In this document: piece after piece, positions 17,801 to 26,018 of the stretch
Numbering within the stretch: the first letter of the stretch is position 1
Layout of the letters: each line of letters starts with the position of its first letter
From: Gemmatimonadota bacterium
Lineage (GTDB): Bacteria > JBHIER01 > G020348925
Length of the DNA stretch: 36,165 nt
Direction: 5' to 3'
Assembly: GCA_020348925.1 (NCBI GenBank)
Contig: CP070758.1
Location: 4,096,683-4,132,847, forward strand
Notes under the pieces: model-generated
Told to the model about the DNA's origin: nothing
What the model saw: only the letters and a program-made list of their open reading frames with translations
Database searches by the model: none
Translations under genes and position numbers: made by a program

Positions 17801-19361
17801 TGCTCGAGAAATTGCATCCAACCCTGAGATCATCGATTTTCTGAACCAACCCGAGGAACACCAACTCACCGCACTTCGTCCAAGGAAGGAAACGATTACG
17901 CTTTGTAACGCTGAGGGTGATGAGCTTTGGAGTAATGCAGCGGGACGAGCAAGCGATGAAATAAGAGATCGGGTGAGATTCACGTATACGCCACGCGTTT
18001 TTTATTCTCATGCACCCTTCCTTGCTATCGGGTCCGTTGTTCCTATCATCGATGCCGAAAAGGAGAGCGAGTATATTGGATCCGTTGAATATCTTCGACC
18101 TATCGACGATGCACTGTGCAAAAGATTGAGCCAAAGAGTGGGACGTGACATTAATGTATATCACAGGGGTATCGAAATCGCCTCGACACGCCCGGAGTTA
18201 TTCCAATCCGAGTTCCTCATGAAAAAACTTCTTGGCGACGCTTTTCTGAACATTGAACTCCTCGATAGAAAATTTTTCTACGCGAAAAGAATAATGGGAA
18301 CGCATCCGTACATCGAAGGCTATCAGCCCCTGAGAGACATTCTGGGCAGAACCGCCGGTGTTCTTTCCATTCCTACCATCTATCAGGAACAAACCGTACA
18401 ACAGGAGACGGCGAAAACAATTTCTGTCATACTGGTTATCTATGGGCTCGTTCTCTGTGCGACCCTCCTCGTCGGACTCATTCTATCACGACGAATCTCC
18501 TCTCCCGTACGAGAGCTGACAAAGGGCACACGGCAGATCGCATCCGGTGATCTCAGTTTTCGAATCGAGATGAAGGCCAAGGACGAACTCGGCGATCTCG
18601 TTGCCTCGTTCAACAAAATGACTGAAGATTTAAGATCGAGTCAGCAGAGGCTCGTGCAGGCGGAAAAAGACGCTGCCTGGCGAGAGATGGCCCGTCAGGT
18701 TGCGCACGAAGTCAAAAACCCACTCACCCCAATGAAACTCTCGATCCAGCATCTCGTACAGGCTTACAAAGATAAGGCAGAACATTTTGAAAAGATTCTC
18801 TCAGAGACAACCACAATGGTTTCGGATCAGATTGATGTTCTCAGAAACATTGCCTCGGAGTTTTCCTTGTTCGCCAGATTACCGAAAAGAAAAGTCCAGG
18901 CGTGTCAAGTTCAAGATATTATGCAGGAAAGTCTGCGCTTGTTCAGTGATAGTTTTACAGGAATCACGCTCGTTACTGAGTACGAAAAGTCTCTCTCTCC
19001 CATCCTGGCCGATCCGGAGGAACTGCAGCGAGTCTTTGTCAATCTGATCCAAAACGCCATCCAAGCAATGCAAGGTGGAGGTACTCTGAACATTGAGATA
19101 TCAACGCAACGTATGCGAGATAAAAATGGAGAACAGCAATACATCATCATCCGCATTATTGATACCGGCTGCGGAATCCCGGACGACCAGAAGGAAAAAC
19201 TCTTCGAACCGAGCTTCTCGACCAAAACCGATGGAACGGGTCTCGGATTGGCCATATGCAAAAGGGTCATTGATGATCTCGGAGGAAACATTGACATTGA
19301 CAGCACCGTCAACGTGGGGACAAAAGTCACCTTGATCCTGCCGGTTCATCGGAACGTCTAA
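14853..19361 (+). CDS. Giant NtrY-like membrane histidine kinase
   Basis: A 1502-residue sensor kinase, about twice the normal size. Three N-terminal membrane segments (about 22-40, 45-67, 79-95) lead into an extracytoplasmic domain (about 96-325). A block of about eight membrane helices (330-612), a second extracytoplasmic domain (615-885), two helices (890-950), a third Cache-like domain (955-1188) and a last helix (1189-1212) follow. The cytoplasmic part has a HAMP domain (1213-1262), an H-box REMARQVAHEVKNPLTP with His1285, N-box NLIQNAIQAM (1397-1406), G1 DTGCGIP (1437-1443) and G2 GTGLGLAI (1461-1468), all intact. The H-box is NtrY type; NtrY partners are often NtrX-like sigma-54 activators. 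No response regulator is in the window. The ribosome-binding site is weak. Confidence 0.9.
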   Translation: MEIFTTIFNTLTKIEKNKNQNWIVLVFTATPLILLSIDVAYQHSFLSIVTTILLLILYIFLLYMYWRKKRVTGFRPHRYFLPVILLLLAVPLGSKIHFEINSYNAKRNWESLSRSSLRKDAETIRNSFQDVLRSAEQLARNVADHPTLKKALGDPNIENRATIFQILSDIDPEFHGDYGLEVFDKNRQSVAWRGVTFPPQELLKQHISIVTGQIYTTLCVGEHVLNTPDGQVLGSFFVYRPLRLNIPIQIKSLRQWSFEKDVSANIRAPFRLDFITTSRDNIDSGVWLPSDNEEFSVTLSDLENNTLGVARLSKPSYESYMRVQRTKSIRISILFLGLIFVYVLIRLLRILYFSVLQERNRHEKISRRYFVTFCTMTIVLWTVRYGLLFIGFPAKVLTLSIFDPIHYASPFFLGISRSAGELLITLIVLIVNIYLGWRLFLFSKKGTTARIPSRIFALIAVLPIVALIHFLFETYISGIRSLAHDSTLSFFNYLELFSSLPLLVTMTNLFLLSLATLSFSLLGLCLIEHLLRNAIGSQISRWTWIFFAYSLAGALWLLATNQPTYLIERMCFILALLMLASVTDRFLVAATGNRWVFLFILTGICAILSFPIFRKEIMKEEDLLIRQRTVEALQPTESWIRFVLENSLDYFGQSMNIQKSLADKEHINLASLAFVEWARSPLSHLNFGSSITILDEAGSNVSQFDISTPVGLEQTAASVLQEIEDVSGKFITLSRAHIEGQEIDLYSGATPVFDEGKLYGAVIVNIPVAKSPWGALTRLSGVYPTPLRPFEPGGQLTHKYGPTELVVAMYERETLVESTAPAFIRGRRPSEEILNKMFDEKIEYLRICEKIGDRQFVNFYFPQKGESVVGMVSVGYGKAEIWTIIHDCLRLLFTYLLLIISLYGLYRISVVVLRGNIRGIISIKRFQDKLLLSFAMLIIFPMLVMAFLGRNVVLSQQEDWIRSRIEEDLTRVRALLDEETITAAREIASNPEIIDFLNQPEEHQLTALRPRKETITLCNAEGDELWSNAAGRASDEIRDRVRFTYTPRVFYSHAPFLAIGSVVPIIDAEKESEYIGSVEYLRPIDDALCKRLSQRVGRDINVYHRGIEIASTRPELFQSEFLMKKLLGDAFLNIELLDRKFFYAKRIMGTHPYIEGYQPLRDILGRTAGVLSIPTIYQEQTVQQETAKTISVILVIYGLVLCATLLVGLILSRRISSPVRELTKGTRQIASGDLSFRIEMKAKDELGDLVASFNKMTEDLRSSQQRLVQAEKDAAWREMARQVAHEVKNPLTPMKLSIQHLVQAYKDKAEHFEKILSETTTMVSDQIDVLRNIASEFSLFARLPKRKVQACQVQDIMQESLRLFSDSFTGITLVTEYEKSLSPILADPEELQRVFVNLIQNAIQAMQGGGTLNIEISTQRMRDKNGEQQYIIIRIIDTGCGIPDDQKEKLFEPSFSTKTDGTGLGLAICKRVIDDLGGNIDIDSTVNVGTKVTLILPVHRNV

Positions 19362-19416
19362 GGATCCATTGAAAAATGGCTTCATGTTGAACGACCGAAA
19401 TGAATCTCTTCGACAC

Positions 19417-19451
19417 AAAAAGCCCACCGAATGACCTTCGGGCGGGCTTTT
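19417..19451. terminator. Bidirectional rho-independent terminator
   Basis: The outer stem AAAAGCCC/GGGCTTTT and inner stem CCGAA/TTCGG, with a small bulge, lie between the convergent kinase (plus) and PDZ (minus) genes. T-runs follow in both directions (TTTTGTT plus, TTTTTGTG minus). Confidence 0.8.
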
Positions 19452-19526
19452 GTTCAAAAGAGCATGAGGCTACTCCAGGAATCTTCACACGATGAACAGC
19501 GCACCTGAATCCCTGGGTGCAGTCTA

Positions 19527-20528
19527 TTACCTGTCCTTCATCTTTTCGATTTCGCGCTCGAGTTTTCTGAGGCGTTTCTGGAGATCCCGCAGAGCATCTT
19601 CCTCGATATCTCCACGGAGTCGGTACTGCCACATCTTATCCTGGAGTTCATCCTCCTCGTCAAAGTGTTCCCAGCGTTCGAGATAGTCATCGAAATATGG
19701 CCTTCCAATGTATGGAAGCTCAAAGACGTTTCGTTTGGATCGGCGATATTTTTGGGGAGTTTTACCAATTTCCGCACGAATCATTTGTTTGCTCTTGTTC
19801 CGTATGACTTCAATTTCAACTTCTTCCCCTTCCACGGATTCACGGACAGCTTCAATGAGTTCCGCAGCATCGTCGATTTTCTCGCCGTCAAACGAGACAA
19901 TCACATCTCCTGCCTGCAGACCGGCTTTCTCCGCAGGACTGTCTTCGACCACCTCGGTAACAAGGACACCGTCACCATCGGAGACTCCAAAATATTCACC
20001 CAATTGTTCGGTCACATTCTGGAGATGGATACCCAGCCACCCTCTCCTTTCCGCCTTCTCCTTCAAGAGATGAGGTTTTACCCTGTCTCTCTGTTCAAAC
20101 CAGTATCCATGACCCTCTGATTTCTCCTGGATTGTGGCTGTGACCGTCAATTCCCGCCCTTTCCGAACGACTACGATGTCGACCTTTTCGCCTGGATCGG
20201 TTGCTCGAACTTTGCGGATCAGGTTCCCTGTATTCGAAATCGGCTTTCCATCATAGCGGATAATAACGTCTCCTTCTTGTATCCCGGCCTCCTTGGCAGG
20301 GCTGCCGTCTTCAACATCGTTGACCAATACACCCACATCACGGTCATAGTCCATGGCTTCCTTGAGCGCCGTCGTCAAATCCTGAATAGAGACGCCCAGC
20401 CAGCCACCTTCATCGTCCGTTTTCCACAGAAATGCTTCTTGGGAAGAAGCAACGGCTGAGCACATAAGAAGGCCACCGATACATACGGTAAACACTGTGA
20501 CATAGGCAAGGCGATGGACGTTTCTCAT
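19527..20528 (-). CDS. Exported protein with two PDZ domains, no protease domain
   Basis: A 333-residue protein with a signal peptide (about residues 1-29, ending CSAVASSQ). PDZ1 spans about 43-133 (GGWLGVSIQDL, GSPAKEAGIQEGDVI) and PDZ2 about 163-255 (RGWLGIHLQNV, DSPAEKAGLQAGDVI). The two are clear duplicates of each other. The last 25 residues are a heptad-like charged helix (LQKRLRKLEREIEKMK), a likely coiled coil. No HtrA-type Ser-His-Asp domain is present, so it is a binding or adaptor protein rather than a DegP-type protease. ATG at 20528 follows AAGGAGGT; the longer frame to 20564 is less likely. Probably periplasmic. Confidence 0.85.
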   Translation of the reverse strand: MRNVHRLAYVTVFTVCIGGLLMCSAVASSQEAFLWKTDDEGGWLGVSIQDLTTALKEAMDYDRDVGVLVNDVEDGSPAKEAGIQEGDVIIRYDGKPISNTGNLIRKVRATDPGEKVDIVVVRKGRELTVTATIQEKSEGHGYWFEQRDRVKPHLLKEKAERRGWLGIHLQNVTEQLGEYFGVSDGDGVLVTEVVEDSPAEKAGLQAGDVIVSFDGEKIDDAAELIEAVRESVEGEEVEIEVIRNKSKQMIRAEIGKTPQKYRRSKRNVFELPYIGRPYFDDYLERWEHFDEEDELQDKMWQYRLRGDIEEDALRDLQKRLRKLEREIEKMKDR

Positions 20529-20838
20529 CGTCTGCACCTCCTTCGAAAAAGTTGGATATCTCACCCCCTACTGTTGAATTAAACTTATTCTATAAGGAAA
20601 AGGTTCCAAGTTATCCAATTGTGATTTGAAATGAAGCTCTGCGTCTTTCCCTGTCCGTTCCCAGTGAAAGGTTTTGCTCAATGAAGCTGTGATAAAAATG
20701 TTGCATTTCATATTGAAATCTCATAATTTCCATGTCCATTGCATGAACCGTTTTCACCAGAATCGTAAAGCGTGCTTTTTCATTCAATTCATAACGTGGT
20801 GTGAAACATAGAGAAAAAATCGTCTCAAAGGAGGTCTC
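20529..20838. other. Divergent intergenic region (PDZ gene / C69 peptidase)
   Basis: Holds both promoters of the divergent pair. A perfect inverted repeat ATTTCA-TAT-TGAAAT lies at 20705-20719, overlapping a weak TTGCAT (20701-20706)/TAATTT (20724-20729) promoter candidate for the plus gene. For the minus gene TTGGAT with TATAGA 18 bases away is a possible promoter. None of these is strong. No gene seen. Confidence 0.4.
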
Positions 20839-22479
20839 ATGTCTGGACATTCTTTAACATCGAGGGTGCTTGAACAACGTTCAGTATGTTTCTCAACGTG
20901 CACTGTTTGTGCTATATTTCTGTTTTTCCAATTCTCGCCTGTCGTTGCACAGAGTACTGATTGGATTGATGGGCGCCCGGATGGCTGCACCACAATTACT
21001 ATAGGAAGAAAGGCCTCCAAAGAAGGCTGGGTTACAACGTCTCACACCTGTGACAGCCATCGCACGCGTTCGTGGTTGGACATCATGCCGGCAAAAAACC
21101 ATAAAAAAGGGGCACCGGTCACTCTGGTGAAACGCACGAATGAGGATTCACTGGCCATGCCGGCATACACCCACGTACCGGTCGGTGAAATCCCACAAGT
21201 TGAACATACGCATGGCTTTATTAATACGGCGTATCCGTGTATGAACGACCATCAATTGGCGATCGGCGAATCGACCTTCGGTGGGCGAAAATCCCTTCAT
21301 TCCGAGCAAGGTCTTATTGATTGTCAACAGCTCGTGCAACTCATGCTTGAACGATGCACAACTGCCCGGGAAGCCATCCAATTGGCCGGTGACCTGACGA
21401 AAGAATATGGCTATATCGATGAGGGGGAATGTTTGACCGTTGCCGATACAAGGGAAGTCTGGCACCTGGAAATTGTTGGACCTGGAGCCGGAAACGTCGG
21501 TTCAATCTGGGCCGCGCAACGCGTCCCAGATGATCATGTTTCTGTCAATGCCAATGCCAGTCGTATCCGTCACATCGATCGTCATGATCCAGACTCCTTC
21601 ATGGCCTCAGAAAATGTGTTCTCGGTAGCCCAGGACAGTGGATGGTGGAACCCGAAATCGGGACCTTTTGAATTCTGTTACGCCTACGACCCCGAGGGTC
21701 GCACATCGTTCGCCGCCCGACGGCGAGAATGGCGTGTGCTGGACCTGGTGGCACCATCTCTGAAACTTCATCCCAATTCTGAAAACTACCCTTTCTCCGT
21801 GAGGCCAGATACGCTGGTCACGTTGGAGAAATTGGTCTCAATTTTCCAGGACTATTTTGAAGGGACAGATTTCAATTTTATCAAAAACATCACCTGGACC
21901 AACGAAGAGGGGAAAACGGAAATCTCCCCTCTGGCCAACCCGTTTATGCCATACGACATGAACCACATCTTTAACATTAACGGTGGTTGGGGCTGGCGCG
22001 GGGAGCGCCCCATTGCCCGATGGTACACCATGTATGCCACCATCACCCAATCCAGGGATCAGCTGCCGCATGAAATCGGCGGGGTCGTCTGGCTCGCTTT
22101 TGACAACGTGGCATCATCAATTTACGTACCGCTCTATTGCGGTATTACTGATGTTCCACAATCTTTTAAAACACCTGGCCGGGTAAACGGCTACACTCGG
22201 GATTCCGCCTGGTGGGCCTTTAATCGGACCGGGACTTTGGCTGCTCAGAGATGGGGTGACATGCGCCAGGACGTCGAAGCCGTCTGGGGACCGCTCCAGA
22301 CCGAATTGTTTGCAAATCAGAAAAGGATCGAAAAAGAGGCCTTGGCTCTTTTCGAAAAAAATCCAAAGGAAGCGAAAGCCTTCTTAACCGACTACAGCAA
22401 AAAATGGGGCGAAAAAGTAGTAAAGGAATGTTGGGATCTGGGGGATCATCTCTGGACGAAATACGATGAGAAGTTTTGA
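20839..22479 (+). CDS. Secreted peptidase family C69 (dipeptidase, Ntn-hydrolase)
   Basis: A 546-residue exported peptidase. The signal region (hydrophobic at about 18-37, SPVVAQS) is followed by DGCTTITIGRKAS, where Cys50 is the expected N-terminal nucleophile of family C69. Further conserved marks are the WVTTSHTCD segment, the NDHQLAIGESTFGGR block (about 135-149), EYGYIDEGECLTVADTREVWHLEIVG (about 189-214) and VSVNANASRIRH. C69 enzymes are Ntn-hydrolases that cut dipeptides after removal of the residues preceding the Cys. It is about 70 residues longer than typical PepD, mainly at the C-terminus. ATG at 20839 follows AAAGGAGGT. A nutrient peptidase role in the periplasm is inferred. Confidence 0.9.
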   Translation: MSGHSLTSRVLEQRSVCFSTCTVCAIFLFFQFSPVVAQSTDWIDGRPDGCTTITIGRKASKEGWVTTSHTCDSHRTRSWLDIMPAKNHKKGAPVTLVKRTNEDSLAMPAYTHVPVGEIPQVEHTHGFINTAYPCMNDHQLAIGESTFGGRKSLHSEQGLIDCQQLVQLMLERCTTAREAIQLAGDLTKEYGYIDEGECLTVADTREVWHLEIVGPGAGNVGSIWAAQRVPDDHVSVNANASRIRHIDRHDPDSFMASENVFSVAQDSGWWNPKSGPFEFCYAYDPEGRTSFAARRREWRVLDLVAPSLKLHPNSENYPFSVRPDTLVTLEKLVSIFQDYFEGTDFNFIKNITWTNEEGKTEISPLANPFMPYDMNHIFNINGGWGWRGERPIARWYTMYATITQSRDQLPHEIGGVVWLAFDNVASSIYVPLYCGITDVPQSFKTPGRVNGYTRDSAWWAFNRTGTLAAQRWGDMRQDVEAVWGPLQTELFANQKRIEKEALALFEKNPKEAKAFLTDYSKKWGEKVVKECWDLGDHLWTKYDEKF

Positions 22480-22593
22480 GCCTCACGGACACCGCGAGCC
22501 ATCGTTTGGATGAAATACTCCCCTTGCAGATCTCAAAATGCGCAATTCTCAAGAAGGGCGCTGCACTGCTTTCGGGCCGAGATACTCTCGTCC

Positions 22594-23346
22594 CTATTCT
22601 TTATTTGTCGAGAGTTGTGTTCTCACCGACTCCGTAGCCTCTCTGACCCTCCGCTCATCACCCAAATAGAAGTGAGACTGAACCTTCAATTCCTTGTCGA
22701 ACTCATACACCAGGGGAATACCTGTGGGAATGTTGAGCATGACGATGTCCTCATTCGACATGGTATCCAGATATTTCACGAGCGCTCGGATACTGTTTCC
22801 ATGAGCTACGACGAGAACTTTCTTTCTCTTTTCCAATTCAGGGACAATTGTTCCGTGCCAGTACGGGAGGACTCTCTCGAGGGTGCGCTTTAAGGATTCG
22901 GCTGCAGGCAACAAATCCTTCGGTATCCCCGTATACCGAGGATCATGGATTGGATGACGACTGTCGGATTCAGACAGTGAATGCGGTGGGACGTCGTAAC
23001 TGCGCCGCCACAAATGGACCTGCTCGTGTCCGAATTTTTCCGCCGTCTCCTCTTTATTGAGACCCTGCAGATCGCCGTAATGGCGTTCGTTGAGCCGCCA
23101 CGACCGATGCACCGGAATCCACATGAGATCCATATCGTCCAGAATGATCCAGAGGGTTCTGATGGCCCGTTTGAGCACCGACGTGAAAGCGATATCGAAG
23201 GTATATCCCTCTTCTTTCATGACCCGAGCTGCTTCATGAGCCTCCCGAAGACCTCTTTCCGAGAGATCAATGTCCGTCCATCCGGTAAATCTGTTCTCCA
23301 GATTCCAGAGGCTCTCACCGTGTCGAACAAAAACGAGTTCCATCAT
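22594..23346 (-). CDS. gpmA: 2,3-bisphosphoglycerate-dependent phosphoglycerate mutase
   Basis: A 250-residue glycolytic enzyme interconverting 3- and 2-phosphoglycerate in the cytoplasm. It has the catalytic RHGES motif (phospho-His at about residue 9), [37 protein letters not shown] and the second catalytic His in [15 protein letters not shown], all typical of the dPGM family. I use ATG at 23346 of two adjacent ATG codons, because GAGGTG stands seven bases before it. It starts 18 bases after the aldolase stop and is last in the run with DUF4230, RidA and aldolase. Confidence 0.95.
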   Translation of the reverse strand: MMELVFVRHGESLWNLENRFTGWTDIDLSERGLREAHEAARVMKEEGYTFDIAFTSVLKRAIRTLWIILDDMDLMWIPVHRSWRLNERHYGDLQGLNKEETAEKFGHEQVHLWRRSYDVPPHSLSESDSRHPIHDPRYTGIPKDLLPAAESLKRTLERVLPYWHGTIVPELEKRKKVLVVAHGNSIRALVKYLDTMSNEDIVMLNIPTGIPLVYEFDKELKVQSHFYLGDERRVREATESVRTQLSTNKE

Positions 23347-23364
23347 CGAAGCACACCTCATTCA

Positions 23365-24279
23365 TCATACCCTTGAGTAAATGTTCCAGGCTTCATCCAC
23401 GCTCTTGTTTTCAATGGTAACGGCGAAAATGGCATCGCACATCCTTACAGCCTCATCGAGTCCCTTCTGGTGGATGTTCCGACCGGTGGCATTTCCCGAA
23501 GCCCCGCTCACATGGATCTGATCGTGAAGTTCCTGGAGAAAATCCTTCGGAGCCCTACTGGAACCACCGGCACACACAACCTTGGTTCTGCCAGCCGCCA
23601 AAATGGCCTCTTGAAATACTTCCGCCGATGACGCCTTCTCTTTCTTCGGATAATTGACTTTGACAAAATCGGTACCAAGGCAGCCGGCAACACCCGCTGC
23701 ACCTGCAATCAGGTGCGGATCCCGCTCATCCGATACAGCTTTCCCCCGAGGATACACCCACAAAACCGTCACGAGACCTTGCGTATGGGCTTCGTACACG
23801 ATTTGCGTTGCCTGATGAAGCATGTCGGCTTCAAATTCGCTTCCCAGGTAGATTGTATACCCCACACCGAGGATCTTCAGTTCGCTCTCTTTCTGAAATT
23901 CGACCACTTGATGGACATCGAGACACTGATTGCTGAACGGATCCATCTGCTTGGTACTGACAAGATTCGTCTTCGAATTCAGTTTGACCAGGTACGGCAC
24001 GTCCCGATAATCCATCCCATAGCGCGCTATGAGACCGAGCTGCGTCGCAAAAACACCGATCTTTCCCTTGTGGGCGATCCGAAAAAGATGCTCAGGATCG
24101 GCATCATCAGGATGAATCCCCTCCCCGAAAAAATCGTCGTTGAGATGCTCCACCTTTTGGTCGCCGGCAAAAAGCATGAGTCGACCGCTCGCTTTCGTTA
24201 TTTCCATAAAGTTTCTTCGATAGGCATCCTGGGCGTGCCGGGGGACATCAAGGGGAACAAGAATGTCTGATATCTTCAT
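23365..24279 (-). CDS. Class I fructose-bisphosphate aldolase, archaeal/DhnA-LsrF type
   Basis: A 304-residue TIM-barrel aldolase of the DeoC/LacD superfamily. It cleaves fructose-1,6-bisphosphate by a Schiff base; the likely lysine is Lys207 in GTDFVKVNYP. Other marks are LFAGDQKVEH (about 36-45), VLWVYPRGKAV (172-182) and the phosphate-binding CAGGSSRAP (236-244) and SGASGNATGRNIHQ (258-271). The related enzyme LsrF acts on autoinducer-2 derivatives, but no lsr genes are here and gpmA is adjacent, so a glycolytic role is favoured. ATG at 24279 follows AAAGGAGA. Confidence 0.85.
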   Translation of the reverse strand: MKISDILVPLDVPRHAQDAYRRNFMEITKASGRLMLFAGDQKVEHLNDDFFGEGIHPDDADPEHLFRIAHKGKIGVFATQLGLIARYGMDYRDVPYLVKLNSKTNLVSTKQMDPFSNQCLDVHQVVEFQKESELKILGVGYTIYLGSEFEADMLHQATQIVYEAHTQGLVTVLWVYPRGKAVSDERDPHLIAGAAGVAGCLGTDFVKVNYPKKEKASSAEVFQEAILAAGRTKVVCAGGSSRAPKDFLQELHDQIHVSGASGNATGRNIHQKGLDEAVRMCDAIFAVTIENKSVDEAWNIYSRV

Positions 24280-24344
24280 GGTTCTTCTCCTTTTGTTATC
24301 TCTTTTTCAGGGACTTCGGTCTGGAGGCACATACCTGCATGGGT

Positions 24345-24737
24345 TCATTCTTCCGCTATGACGCAATCGGCTTCAATCTCCACAAGCCAATCCTCTTGGA
24401 CGAATCCTTTGACTTCGACAAAGGTACACGCGGGTTTGATGTGAGAGAAATATTCCCCGTGAGCTTTTGCGGCCTCCTTCCATGCAGAGATGTTTTTGAG
24501 CATGATCCTCGTTCGAATCACATCCTCAAGGTTCCCACCCGCTTCTTCAAGCACTCTTTTCATAATCTCCAAGCAGTACCCTGTCTGGCCGTAGACATCG
24601 CCTTTATGTGCGGTCGAGCCATCGGGAGCAATCGGTGCTGTTCCCGACACGGAAATCATATTGCCGATCCTTACCGCTCTCGAGAAGCCAATGACGTCTT
24701 CATAAGGAGAACCCGATGAAACGTTTTTTCGATCCAT
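24345..24737 (-). CDS. RidA family (YjgF/YER057c/UK114) protein
   Basis: A 130-residue small trimeric-type protein. RidA hydrolyses reactive enamine/imine intermediates made by PLP enzymes. The signature region is present: ISVSGTAPIAPDG, DVYGQTGYCLEIMKRVLEEAGG and VIRTRIMLKN, where the second Arg of RTR is the substrate-binding arginine, then the EVKGFV segment and a final VEIEADCVI. Length is normal. It lies 16 bases after the DUF4230 gene with GGAAGGA before its ATG, and 65 bases before the aldolase gene. Confidence 0.93.
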   Translation of the reverse strand: MDRKNVSSGSPYEDVIGFSRAVRIGNMISVSGTAPIAPDGSTAHKGDVYGQTGYCLEIMKRVLEEAGGNLEDVIRTRIMLKNISAWKEAAKAHGEYFSHIKPACTFVEVKGFVQEDWLVEIEADCVIAEE

Positions 24738-24753
24738 CTTTTTCCTTCCAATC

Positions 24754-25455
24754 CTATTTTTCAGCTGTTTCCTGCAAAACAGTCTCTACTTTCGAGCGGA
24801 TCAAATCGGCGTGGGTGAAATCGAATGCCACGTCCTCCGCACCGAAGTTTTTGGCCAGCGCCTCCAATGTCTTGCGGGTCGAGTTTTGGACTTCGGATCG
24901 CATCTTTTGTACAAGATGATCAGCCATCTGCGCAGCTTGCTGCTTTGCTTCTTCCTTGAGACGATTCTTATCCTCTTCTGTCGAACCAGAACCGAAAGCT
25001 TTCGTAAGGAGACCGGGCAGTAGCCACGGCAACAGTTTTGCGCTTTGTTCATCGTAGAAGCTGATATCCCGGATGTGTACCTCGTAAATGCACTTCGGCA
25101 TTTTTAAAAGATAGCGGTTATCACCCCTGCCCTCGATGACAAAATGTGGGCTCTGGAGATCGTACCGAAAATCGATTTCGAATTCGAATATCATGGCCAT
25201 CTTCTTTGTCGACACGAGCCATTGAAAATATTTTTTCCCTCGCTCTCCGAACCAGTGTTCCGCCGTCGTAACAATCTCTTTCGTGATAATTTTGAACACG
25301 ACGAGCTCACCGACGGACCGAAGGTCCTCGATGGATGTATGGATCTGCACTTTTGGTCCCGATGAGCCGCGCCGCAATTTCATAATCCAGAGTATGATAA
25401 AGAGGAGAACGGCAAAACCAAAACCCAAAATTCCTGAAAGAAGTATTGCTTCCAT
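24754..25455 (-). CDS. DUF4230 family membrane-anchored protein
   Basis: A 233-residue protein with one N-terminal membrane helix (about residues 4-26). The central domain (about 45-150) has the DUF4230 pattern: LRSVGELVVFKIITKEIV, FEFEIDFRYDL and an IRDISFYDEQSA-like region near the end. The last 80 residues form a long charged helix with likely coiled-coil character. The function of DUF4230 is not known. It begins the run leading to RidA, aldolase and phosphoglycerate mutase. A candidate promoter is TTGGCG-N16-TATTAT about 80 bases upstream (minus strand). Confidence 0.8.
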   Translation of the reverse strand: MEAILLSGILGFGFAVLLFIILWIMKLRRGSSGPKVQIHTSIEDLRSVGELVVFKIITKEIVTTAEHWFGERGKKYFQWLVSTKKMAMIFEFEIDFRYDLQSPHFVIEGRGDNRYLLKMPKCIYEVHIRDISFYDEQSAKLLPWLLPGLLTKAFGSGSTEEDKNRLKEEAKQQAAQMADHLVQKMRSEVQNSTRKTLEALAKNFGAEDVAFDFTHADLIRSKVETVLQETAEK

Positions 25456-25607
25456 ATCCGGTTTCCCTTTCTCGTAAACTGTTCAATACGTTTCTCAATG
25501 GTAGTTCTTTAAACTTTTCAGTTCCGTTGAGGATTCATAATAATTTTTACGTTCATACCGCCAAGCTTTTCACCGTTTCAAAACATGCCTCTCTGTGATG
25601 GGTCACC

Positions 25608-26018
25608 TCATGAATGGTGTGTCATCAATATATAGGAAAACGAGAGCGCTACCAAATCGCCGACGATGGAGCTCACAAATATGATGGCTGTAAGGAATGC
25701 ATGTCCTGGAAATTGACCTGCTATGAAAAGCGGCAGAAGAACACCGATCAACCAGATCGACTTGAAACATAGTTGCATGAAGAGAAGCGGTGCAAATTTC
25801 AGAGGGGATCGAAGGCCGAGCAGTGATCCTATACCGAATGCGATCAATACACTGGCATACGCGCCAAATACGACCGGATCCTGAACCGGAAATCCAAGGG
25901 TTGATTGAATTGTATGTGGAATACACAGCATTGCTACACCACATCCACCGGCCCCGACAAAAGTGTAGATATACACAAACCGCAGCCAACGCCATCTTAT
26001 TCTGAAATTGTGAGACAT
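25608..26018 (-). CDS. Small four-helix membrane protein, unrecognised
   Basis: A 136-residue hydrophobic protein with about four membrane segments (about 14-32, 45-67, 74-98, 106-130) and a basic N-terminus. I recognise no family. It overlaps the upstream membrane-protein gene by 22 bases, so translation is probably coupled and the two may form a complex or be redundant in topology. It contains no obvious catalytic motif. Confidence 0.6.
   Translation of the reverse strand: MSHNFRIRWRWLRFVYIYTFVGAGGCGVAMLCIPHTIQSTLGFPVQDPVVFGAYASVLIAFGIGSLLGLRSPLKFAPLLFMQLCFKSIWLIGVLLPLFIAGQFPGHAFLTAIIFVSSIVGDLVALSFSYILMTHHS

Noticed and set aside
17553-18164. Minus-strand open frame of 203 codons
   Set aside because: Antisense to the long histidine kinase frame, which is continuous over 1502 codons.
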